NCBI GenBank assembly: GCA_002335355.1
Contig: DCTD01000055.1
Location: forward strand, 35,600-44,324
Length of the DNA stretch: 8,725 nt
Reading direction: 5' to 3'
From: Patescibacteria group bacterium UBA1449
Lineage (GTDB): Bacteria; Patescibacteriota; Microgenomatia; UBA1400; UBA1449
This document shows, piece by piece, positions 1 through 4,940 of the stretch. Positions within the stretch are counted from its first letter, which is position 1. Each line of letters starts with the position of its first letter. A model generated the notes under the pieces. That model saw only the letters and a program-made list of their open reading frames with translations. It was not told where the DNA came from and did no database searches. Made by a program: the position numbers and the translations under genes.

Positions 1-234
1 TATTCTACCCTGGGCATGTTTAACTTGTTCGGCATTACCACCGGCAGTCAGCCATTCCAAGGCCCCCCAGATAAAGTAAAGAATAAGGAGGATAGCTCCT
101 AAAATGACCGCTGTCTGCCAGAGCCGGCTAATGAGATCAGCAAGTGGATTGGCAGCCACTTGTGTATAATCACCATCATTTGGAGAGATGACAGGATTTC
201 TAATAGCAATAGATGAGTTTGGTATGTTAAGCAT
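1..234 (-). CDS. Type IV secretion pilin-like membrane protein, fourth paralog (C-terminus outside window)
   Basis: I read this partial gene from the reverse complement: 78 codons are present, starting at the ATG at 234-232, 7 nt after the stop of the upstream gene. The rest lies beyond the left edge. The N-terminus (about residues 1-35) is polar and has no obvious signal peptide. It is followed by a hydrophobic helix (about 40-60) ending in the motif LEWLTAGGN (59-67) and a charged loop with KHAQGRI at the edge. This is the same helix-turn-loop pattern as in the three genes upstream, so I assign it to the same paralogous family. The family resembles the two-helix type IV secretion pilin-like proteins (VirB2/TrbC-like, Mbov_0395-like) that are common in Patescibacteria. 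The second helix is expected just outside the window. The start has no Shine-Dalgarno sequence. Function as a pilus or surface-filament subunit is inferred from family resemblance only. Confidence 0.7.
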   Translation of the reverse strand, partial: MLNIPNSSIAIRNPVISPNDGDYTQVAANPLADLISRLWQTAVILGAILLILYFIWGALEWLTAGGNAEQVKHAQGRI

Positions 235-241
235 AATGAAA

Positions 242-694
242 CTATTGGTTAGGACTTGATGGCCCGATCCGAATAATGGCTGAGCCCAAGTTAAGAACAT
301 CGATTCCTAATACTTGGCCAATAATAAAGACAATGGAATAGGAAGCTACGACGATAACTAATCCGATAACTCCGTTGGTCATCCGGCTACGGGCATCTTC
401 TGCTTTTTTGGCATCTCCTCCTGCTGTAATCCAGGTAATTCCAGCAACTATAAAATAGACTAAGAAGAAGAGACCAGCTAAGATAGTGAGAAAACCAATT
501 GTGTTGGAAAGGATACTTTCAAGTTGTCTAATATAGTAGTTGATACCCATGTTTGGATCAGATGGGATATAGGGACTCACTTCACCAGCAGAAATGTCAC
601 CAATATCAACTGCTTTAGCAAACGCTTTTTGAGGCATGAGGAGTACGATACCAGCAATGAGAGATAGATGAGAGATAGTCAACAAACGTTTCAT
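242..694 (-). CDS. Type IV secretion pilin-like protein with signal peptide, third paralog
   Basis: This is a 150-residue membrane protein if translation begins at the ATG at 694-692, which I prefer. That start lies 1 nt after the upstream stop codon and gives a classic signal peptide: MKR, a hydrophobic core, then a likely cleavage site after AFA (residue 26). The longer form starting at 712 would overlap the upstream gene by 17 nt and put six extra residues before the signal. After a polar linker (27-60) come helix 1 (about 64-85), the turn ITWITAGGD (86-94), a basic/acidic loop with KKAEDARSR, helix 2 (about 106-130) and a short tail. The layout matches bacterial VirB2/TrbC-like pilins: signal sequence, two helices and a small cytoplasmic loop. 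It is the only one of the four paralogs with a clear cleavable signal. It sits in a four-gene block and may be the major subunit, which is inference. Confidence 0.75.
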   Translation of the reverse strand: MKRLLTISHLSLIAGIVLLMPQKAFAKAVDIGDISAGEVSPYIPSDPNMGINYYIRQLESILSNTIGFLTILAGLFFLVYFIVAGITWITAGGDAKKAEDARSRMTNGVIGLVIVVASYSIVFIIGQVLGIDVLNLGSAIIRIGPSSPNQ

Positions 695-695
695 A

Positions 696-1058
696 TTAAT
701 TGCCTGGACCATAGATCTTTGGATTTAAAATGGCACTAGCATCACCGTATAACAGATAGCCAAAGATGCCAGCTAAAACAAAGGATCCGACAAGAACTAG
801 TAATCCAATTAGAGAGAGATTGATTCGTTGAGTAGCCTTTTGGATCTCATCAGGCTTATCTCCACTTGTAATATAGGTAATCCCGGCGATAAGCAGGTTA
901 AAAAAGGCCCACAGACCACCAACAATAATGATCAACTTTACAATGTTACTGACTAATTGGAGAAGACCGCCAGACTGGATGTCGGCAGCATAACCACCTG
1001 GGCCAAACTGCGGCGGAGGAGCAACATTACCAATAGCGTATAAAAAGTTCATAAGCAT
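696..1058 (-). CDS. Type IV secretion pilin-like membrane protein, second paralog
   Basis: This gene encodes 120 residues. The N-terminal 35 residues are rich in proline and glycine (APPPQFGPGG, 13-22), with a short hydrophobic start but no convincing signal peptide. Helix 1 (about 38-58) runs into the turn AGITYITSGD (58-67). A charged loop (KPDEIQKATQR) and helix 2 (about 81-104) follow, then a short tail. The turn and loop align by eye with the neighbouring paralogs. The start codon lies 3 nt after the stop of the upstream gene; a second ATG two codons later is an alternative start. No Shine-Dalgarno sequence is visible, so translation may depend on coupling to the upstream gene. The product is probably an inner-membrane pilin-like subunit, but the sequence alone does not show whether it is assembled into a filament. 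Confidence 0.7.
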   Translation of the reverse strand: MLMNFLYAIGNVAPPPQFGPGGYAADIQSGGLLQLVSNIVKLIIIVGGLWAFFNLLIAGITYITSGDKPDEIQKATQRINLSLIGLLVLVGSFVLAGIFGYLLYGDASAILNPKIYGPGN

Positions 1059-1061
1059 ATT

Positions 1062-1394
1062 TTAAATGCTACTATTAAAGAAATCAAAGCCGGTAATAAT
1101 GCCGATAATCTGCATAATCCAGTAGGCAGTGAAAATGAGGATAAAACCGATCAGCGCGGCTGTTAAGGTTTGGGCTCCTTGCTTTTGTTTGTCAGGGTTG
1201 CCGGCATTAGTGATGAGGGTAAAACCACCAAAAAGAATGAGGAAGAAGAGGATAATGTTTGCGATTACTAAAACATTGGGAATGATGGTTTGGGAAAGAA
1301 AGGCCCCGAAACTTTGAAACTGAGTAGCCTGATTAATGCTTTGGCCGTTTTCACCAAGTTTTAATGCTTCACCTATATTAATCGCGATTGTCAT
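1062..1394 (-). CDS. Type IV secretion pilin-like membrane protein, first gene of the block
   Basis: This 110-residue protein is encoded by the promoter-proximal gene of the minus-strand block. The N-terminal 37 residues are polar and glutamine-rich with no signal peptide. Helix 1 (about 40-58) ends in the family turn GGFTLITNAGN (56-66). A lysine/glutamine loop (PDKQKQGAQ) and helix 2 (about 79-101) follow, with a short FDFFNSSI tail. The four proteins are highly divergent in sequence but share the pattern helix, I-T-x-I-T-x-G, loop with a conserved alanine, then a (I/L)IG(L/F) start to helix 2. That suggests old duplications rather than recent ones. An extended -10 promoter lies about 30 nt upstream of the start codon. 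The family is expected to sit in the cytoplasmic membrane, and any pilus or DNA-uptake role is inference. Confidence 0.72.
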   Translation of the reverse strand: MTIAINIGEALKLGENGQSINQATQFQSFGAFLSQTIIPNVLVIANIILFFLILFGGFTLITNAGNPDKQKQGAQTLTAALIGFILIFTAYWIMQIIGIITGFDFFNSSI

Positions 1395-1423
1395 AAAGAT
1401 TACTGAGTAAATTATTTGCTTAA

Positions 1424-1453
1424 AGTATACCAGTTTTGTCTCTCTTGGTACAA
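1424..1453 (-). promoter_or_regulatory. Extended -10 promoter for the pilin-like block
   Basis: Read on the minus strand, a TATACT -10 box (1429-1424) is preceded by TG one base upstream (1432-1431), an extended -10 element. TTGTAC (1453-1448) is a partial -35 box at 18-bp spacing. The predicted start of transcription, near 1417, leaves a leader of about 22 nt before the ATG at 1394. This is the best sigma-70-type promoter I can see in the window. Its -35 half overlaps the candidate promoter for the opposite strand. Confidence 0.5.
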
Positions 1454-1464
1454 TGCACTAATAA
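1436..1464 (+). promoter_or_regulatory. Weak candidate promoter for the polyprenyl synthase gene
   Basis: TTGTCT (1436-1441) and TAATAA (1459-1464) are separated by 17 bp. Both boxes are imperfect, and this is the best pair I found upstream of the start at 1500. It would give a leader of about 30 nt containing the palindrome at 1470-1480. It overlaps the minus-strand promoter, so the two could compete. Confidence 0.25.
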
Positions 1465-1480
1465 AGTTAGCACTAAGTGC
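1455..1480. promoter_or_regulatory. Palindrome and direct repeat in the divergent promoter region (possible operator)
   Basis: GCACTAAGTGC (1470-1480) is a perfect inverted repeat with a single central base. Its left part, GCACTAA, is repeated directly at 1455-1461, 15 bp upstream. The element lies just upstream of the minus-strand -35 box and around the predicted start of any plus-strand transcript, a typical place for a repressor or activator site. The motif is short and the function is inferred from position only. Confidence 0.3.
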
Positions 1481-1499
1481 AACATGACAATATCTGTTT

Positions 1500-2567
1500 A
1501 TGCAAGTTTCTGAGTTTTTAGCTGACTATCGAAAAAAAACTACTCCATTGGCTCAAGCGTTTTTTACTGAGTGGAAGAATGAGGCTTATAAGGCAGGAGT
1601 ATTGCCTGTGGAAGTGCTTGAACGGTTTGCGTCTCTTTACCCAAAAGGAAAACAATTTCGGGGAGCCATGACAGTCTTAGGCTATGAGTTAGCCGGTAAG
1701 AACCCCAATGAAGATATCTTTTACGCTTCATTACTAATGGAAGTGCTTCACACCGCGTTTTTAGTTGCTGATGATGTTTTTGATAACGATGATCTGCGGC
1801 GGGGGGAGGCAACCATCCATAAACAGTGGGAGTTTACCGCTCATAGCAAAGGTTATAAACATGCCTGTGCCTATGGCAAAAACATGGCCTTTGATACGGC
1901 CATTATCGGTTTTTACTTAGCTCCGCTGGTACTGCAAAAAACCAGTTTCTCCTCAGACAGTAAACTAAAAGCTCTTGACTACGTTTTCAAAACCAGTATC
2001 GAGGTGGCCTGGGGTGAAGCCTTGGATATATCGGCTCCGTTACAGGACAGTACGACCAACCGGCAAGCAACTGCAATTATCCATGCCTATAAAACTGTCA
2101 ACTATACAGGGGTGATGCCGTTAAAACTGGGGGCGTTACTGGCAGGAAAAGAAGATCCTCAATGGGTATCGGTACTGGAAAAATATGGTGAATATGTCGG
2201 CAAGATCTTTCAAATTCAGGACGATATTATTGGTTCCTTTGGTAAGTCAGAAGTAACGGGGAAAGCGGCTGATAGTGATATCAAACAAGCCCGTTGGACT
2301 ATACTGGCTCAACTGTTGTTTGAAAAGGCTGAGGGTGAAGACAGACAGTTGGTAGAGATTATCTTTAACCAAAAACAACGGACCGAGCAGGATGTAGCTT
2401 GTGTTAAGAACCTAATGTCAAAATATAGAGTAGTCCAAGCAGCCAGGGATCAGGCTTTAAACTACGGTAATGCTGGTTTACAATTAATTCCGCACTTAGC
2501 GAGCAGTAGTGCTCACCAGGATACCTTGAAGAATGTTCTCCAGTTTCTGATCGAACGGGAGAAATAG
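1500..2567 (+). CDS. Trans-type polyprenyl (probably geranylgeranyl) diphosphate synthase
   Basis: This 355-residue enzyme joins IPP to allylic diphosphates to make a linear all-trans prenyl diphosphate. Family hallmarks are all present: K51 and R54 in the GKQFRG segment, H84, the first aspartate-rich motif DDVFD (91-95) followed by DLRRG (98-102), K198-T199, and the second aspartate-rich region QDDIIG (240-245). The second motif reads DDxxG instead of DDxxD, a variant also found in other bacterial and archaeal relatives. The residues before the first motif (A86-F87-L-V-A-D-D) resemble eukaryotic farnesyl diphosphate synthase (FFLVADD). The -5 position is alanine, which in that enzyme lengthens the product, so a C20 product is my guess. 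The length is somewhat above the usual 290-330, with the extra residues at the N-terminus. No Shine-Dalgarno sequence precedes the ATG. It probably feeds lipid, quinone-like or glycan-carrier synthesis from the MEP products made downstream. Confidence 0.9.
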   Translation: MQVSEFLADYRKKTTPLAQAFFTEWKNEAYKAGVLPVEVLERFASLYPKGKQFRGAMTVLGYELAGKNPNEDIFYASLLMEVLHTAFLVADDVFDNDDLRRGEATIHKQWEFTAHSKGYKHACAYGKNMAFDTAIIGFYLAPLVLQKTSFSSDSKLKALDYVFKTSIEVAWGEALDISAPLQDSTTNRQATAIIHAYKTVNYTGVMPLKLGALLAGKEDPQWVSVLEKYGEYVGKIFQIQDDIIGSFGKSEVTGKAADSDIKQARWTILAQLLFEKAEGEDRQLVEIIFNQKQRTEQDVACVKNLMSKYRVVQAARDQALNYGNAGLQLIPHLASSSAHQDTLKNVLQFLIEREK

Positions 2568-2661
2568 AAACCAATGTTAAGTTTCAAACAACAAATAGAC
2601 AAAAAGTTAATTAGGTTTTCTTTAGTCACAATGACTCCTTTTATCACTTAACGTACTCGCT
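2568..2661 (+). promoter_or_regulatory. 94-bp gap before the sigma gene with a small inverted repeat
   Basis: This AT-rich gap separates the polyprenyl synthase stop from the sigma factor start. It contains AGTCA-CAA-TGACT (2624-2636), a perfect 5-bp inverted repeat about 25 bp before the start codon, and TAGACA (2596-2601), a good -35-like box. The best matching -10 (TTTAGT, 2621-2626) is at a loose 19-bp spacing and overlaps the repeat. No GC-rich hairpin with a T-run is present, so read-through from the synthase gene is possible. A promoter here is plausible but not proven. Confidence 0.3.
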
Positions 2662-3228
2662 ATGGATATAAACGATCGTGATATCAGTCTCATTATTAGA
2701 GAAGATCCAAGAGCCTTACTCAAACTCTACCGTCAGGTTGTGCCTGAGTTGAAGCGGTTTTTTTTGCTCAAAGTAGCTGATGAGAACGACCGGGAAGAAT
2801 TAGTTCAGGACACAATTCTTTCCATTGTTGATTCACTGCCGCAGTTTAAGCGCCAATCGCAATTCTCGACCTGGTGTCTGTCTATTGCAAAACATGAGTT
2901 GGTGGACTACTACCGACGAAAGAAGATTAAAGCAATTTTATTTTCAAGACTGCCGTTTTTACAGGAAATTGTCGATAAAGCCTTGGGCCCTCAGTTAGCC
3001 CTTGAGGAAAAAGAAGCAAAAGGTAAGATCTTTAAAACATTACACAACTTGACCGAGGGATATTCCGAAATATTACGACTAAGATATATAGAAGGTTTGA
3101 GTGTTTCTGCCATTGCTAAAGAGTTAAACCTAACCTACAAAGCTGCAGAGTCGAAACTATCTCGAGCACGTCTGGCCTTTCAAGCTGAATTTGTTTGCCA
3201 ATCAACCGCTCTACCAACGCCTGGTTAA
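2662..3228 (+). CDS. ECF-type RNA polymerase sigma factor
   Basis: This 188-residue protein has the two-domain layout of extracytoplasmic-function sigma factors. Region 2 spans about residues 18-88 and includes the DREELVQDT helix (43-51) and the promoter-melting/-10 recognition segment FSTWCLSIAKHELVDYYRRKK (68-88). A linker (89-120) leads to region 4 (about 121-172), with a helix-turn-helix at about 147-166 (VSAIAKELNLTYKAAESKL) that would read the -35 box. Regions 1 and 3 are missing, as usual for this group. It would redirect RNA polymerase to a small set of promoters. The gene heads the isoprenoid run and overlaps by 38 nt a small membrane-protein gene, an arrangement often used for a sigma factor and its membrane anchor or anti-sigma. 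No Shine-Dalgarno sequence is visible. The targets cannot be told from the sequence. Confidence 0.88.
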   Translation: MDINDRDISLIIREDPRALLKLYRQVVPELKRFFLLKVADENDREELVQDTILSIVDSLPQFKRQSQFSTWCLSIAKHELVDYYRRKKIKAILFSRLPFLQEIVDKALGPQLALEEKEAKGKIFKTLHNLTEGYSEILRLRYIEGLSVSAIAKELNLTYKAAESKLSRARLAFQAEFVCQSTALPTPG

Positions 3229-3562
3229 GTACTCTATTCTTTTAAGTATTAAAGAATTATATCTGTTTTTTCGTAACTGGCTTGGTTTAGTACTTCACCC
3301 GTTCAAAACGCTGCGATCACTCTTCCGTGAGCAGGATTTCTCTCAGATTATTCTGGTTATTGGTTTCCCACTTTATGCGTTTGTTGGTGGACTAGGAATT
3401 ATTTGGCTGGGCCGGAAACTGGTTGCTGCCCCTCCCGGGCAATGGGGATTTTTAACAAAAGGTGGGGTGGGGATTGTGACGTTAGTGGCAGTGGTTACGT
3501 TTCTGTATTTAGGTTTTTGGCTCTGGCAGTTATGGAAGAGTTACCGATTACCAAAAACATGA
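3191..3562 (+). CDS. Small two-helix membrane protein, candidate partner of the sigma factor
   Basis: I do not recognise a named family. The reading frame gives 123 residues from a TTG start at 3191. No ATG or GTG start is available at the N-terminal end, and the frame is closed a little further upstream (stop at 3131). It overlaps the sigma gene by 38 nt and ends in a TGA sharing ATGA with the ispH start, so it lies in a translationally coupled chain. The N-terminal 50 residues are basic and amphipathic (KELYLFFRNW 21-30, HPFKTLRSLFRE 36-47). Helix 1 is at about 52-74 and helix 2 at about 92-115, with a basic tail. The position immediately after an ECF sigma gene suggests an anti-sigma factor or membrane sensor, but no zinc-binding anti-sigma motif (HxxxCxxC) is present. 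The start codon is the least certain part. Confidence 0.65.
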   Translation: MFANQPLYQRLVKYSILLSIKELYLFFRNWLGLVLHPFKTLRSLFREQDFSQIILVIGFPLYAFVGGLGIIWLGRKLVAAPPGQWGFLTKGGVGIVTLVAVVTFLYLGFWLWQLWKSYRLPKT

Positions 3563-4497
3563 TTAAAACAGTCTATTTGGCCAAACCACGAGGTTTTTGT
3601 GCTGGGGTTAACCGGGCAGTAGCGTCCGTTGAGGCAGCGTTAAAGCATTTTGGTTCACCTCTTTATGTACGGCATCAGATTGTACATAACCATCATGTCG
3701 TTGCTGATTTTGAGAAGCGGGGAGTAGTTTTTGTGGAAGAGCTAGTCCAAGTGCCATCTGGCTGTCGAGTAATTATTAGTGCTCATGGAGCCGGTCCTAA
3801 AGTATACAAAGAGGCACTAAAGCGACAGCTTCATGTAATTGATGCCACGTGTCCCTTAGTGACTAAAGTTCATACTGAAGTCAAACAGGCTGTGCAAAAT
3901 GGTTACTTTGTTCTTTATATCGGGCACAGGGGACATCCGGAAACAGAGGGGGTTTTAGGGGAAGTGCCAACAGACATGATTACCTTACTTGAAACCAAAG
4001 ATGACGCTAAACAGGTTGCTCCTTTGCAAACTGAGAAACTGATAGTCCTGTCACAAACAACCTTAAGTTTTGATGATACCCAAGAAATCATGACGGTTTT
4101 AGAAAATCGTTTTCCCAATCTGACAAAACCATCTGCAGCTGATATCTGTTATGCCACTCAAAACCGACAAAAAGCAGTCAAAGCCTTGACTGAGAAAACC
4201 CCGGTCATACTTGTTATCGGTTCAAAGGAAAGTTCAAACTCAAATCGCCTTAAAGATGTTGCCTCAGCCGCTGGTGCTTACGCCTATTTAATTGATGATA
4301 TCTCAGAACTGCACCCTCAGTGGTTAGAGAGTACCTCAAGTGTCGGGATTACGGCTGGAGCATCGGTACCTGAGTATGTAATAACGCAAGCAGTCAATTA
4401 TTTTACAAATCAAGGTGCTGCAGTTGAGGAAATAAACACGGTTACCGAAGCTGCCATTACGTTTACTCTACCAAAGGAGCTTTATGAAAGTGCATAG
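3559..4497 (+). CDS. ispH: 4-hydroxy-3-methylbut-2-enyl diphosphate reductase (IspH/LytB)
   Basis: IspH is the last enzyme of the MEP pathway. It reduces HMBPP to IPP and DMAPP with an iron-sulfur cluster in the cytoplasm. The 312-residue protein has the full-length family layout and every key residue I can check: cluster cysteines C14 (PRGFCAGV), C98 (DATCPLV) and C198, substrate-diphosphate histidines H43, H76 and H126, the catalytic glutamate E128 (HPETEG), T169, and the SSNSNRL (226-232) and GAS (267-269) serines and asparagine. I chose the ATG at 3559 because the conserved sequence begins immediately after it and it forms an ATGA overlap with the upstream stop. A longer in-frame form from 3403 would add 52 residues that only mirror the overlapping gene. 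GASVPE replaces the more usual GAS(T/A)PE, a minor change. Confidence 0.97.
   Translation: MIKTVYLAKPRGFCAGVNRAVASVEAALKHFGSPLYVRHQIVHNHHVVADFEKRGVVFVEELVQVPSGCRVIISAHGAGPKVYKEALKRQLHVIDATCPLVTKVHTEVKQAVQNGYFVLYIGHRGHPETEGVLGEVPTDMITLLETKDDAKQVAPLQTEKLIVLSQTTLSFDDTQEIMTVLENRFPNLTKPSAADICYATQNRQKAVKALTEKTPVILVIGSKESSNSNRLKDVASAAGAYAYLIDDISELHPQWLESTSSVGITAGASVPEYVITQAVNYFTNQGAAVEEINTVTEAAITFTLPKELYESA
4473..4479 (+). promoter_or_regulatory. Strong ribosome binding site for the YjbQ-family gene
   Basis: AAAGGAG lies 4 nt before the ATG at 4484, inside the end of ispH. It is the clearest Shine-Dalgarno sequence in the window and fixes the start of the YjbQ-family gene, which overlaps ispH by 14 nt. 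Most other genes here have no such site. Confidence 0.65.
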
Positions 4498-4939
4498 CCA
4501 TGTTTTCACTATAGAAACCAAAAAACATATGGATTTTGTTGATATTACTGATGCAGTAGAAAAAGCCATACGTAAAAACCATATTACTAATGGATTAGTT
4601 ACCATTTTTTCCAAACATACGACAGCAGCGGTGAGAATCAATGAGCGTGAAAGTGGTTTTTTTGATGATTTTGCTGAGTTTGCAAAGAAAGTGTTGCCGT
4701 GTAACGGGTACTATCGTCATAACGATTTAACTATTCGTACAGAAAACTTAGTGTGTAGTCAGGGAGCAACGGATTGTCTCAATGGTCACTCTCACTGTTT
4801 ACACTTACTCATGGGGACAAGTGAGTCAGTGCCAGTCATTGACGGTAAGTTGGCTTTGGGTATGTGGCAGCGGATATTTCTCATTGAACTGGATGCTCCT
4901 CGTAAACGGGATGTAGTTTGCCAAATCATTGGAGAATAA
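4484..4939 (+). CDS. yjbQ: YjbQ/UPF0047 family protein
   Basis: This 151-residue protein is a full-length member of the small UPF0047 family (E. coli YjbQ). Family motifs are in order: SKHTTAAVRINE (43-54), DDF (61-63), H79, then NGHSH (100-104), GTSESVPV (111-118) and the C-terminal LGMWQRIFLIELDAPRKR block (125-142). The conserved histidines H45, H79, H102 and H104 probably form a ligand or metal site. The family's physiological role is not settled; thiamine phosphate synthase activity in vitro has been reported for the E. coli protein. Here it lies between ispH and dxr, overlapping ispH by 14 nt and separated from dxr by 1 nt, with a strong ribosome binding site. It is therefore almost certainly co-expressed with the MEP enzymes. 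A direct role in the pathway is not shown. Confidence 0.9.
   Translation: MKVHSHVFTIETKKHMDFVDITDAVEKAIRKNHITNGLVTIFSKHTTAAVRINERESGFFDDFAEFAKKVLPCNGYYRHNDLTIRTENLVCSQGATDCLNGHSHCLHLLMGTSESVPVIDGKLALGMWQRIFLIELDAPRKRDVVCQIIGE
4931..4934 (+). promoter_or_regulatory. Ribosome binding site that decides the dxr start
   Basis: GGAG (4931-4934) lies 6 nt before the ATG at 4941. That spacing supports this ATG over the TTG at 4929, which overlaps the site itself, and over the ATG at 4947, which is 12 nt away. Confidence 0.5.
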
Positions 4940-4940
4940 A

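Noticed and set aside
695..712. Upstream start (MVQAIN...) for the signal-peptide pilin-like protein
   Set aside because: It would overlap the previous gene by 17 nt and place neutral residues before the MKR that begins a typical signal peptide.
1129..1317. Plus-strand 62-codon reading frame inside the pilin-like gene
   Set aside because: It is antisense to a well-supported gene, has low-complexity basic composition, and has no start context.
1468..1494. CIRCE-like heat-shock operator (TTAGCACT half-site)
   Set aside because: The left half-site is present by chance as part of the palindrome, but the matching GAGTGCTAA half at 9-bp spacing is missing and no chaperone gene is nearby.
3403..3558. 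A 52-residue N-terminal extension of IspH from an upstream ATG
   Set aside because: It lies wholly within the membrane-protein gene in another frame, has no resemblance to IspH, and the conserved IspH sequence begins right after the ATG at 3559.
4929..4940. TTG start for dxr at 4929
   Set aside because: It overlaps the ribosome binding site and the end of the previous gene. The ATG at 4941 is well spaced and sits just before the conserved N-terminus.
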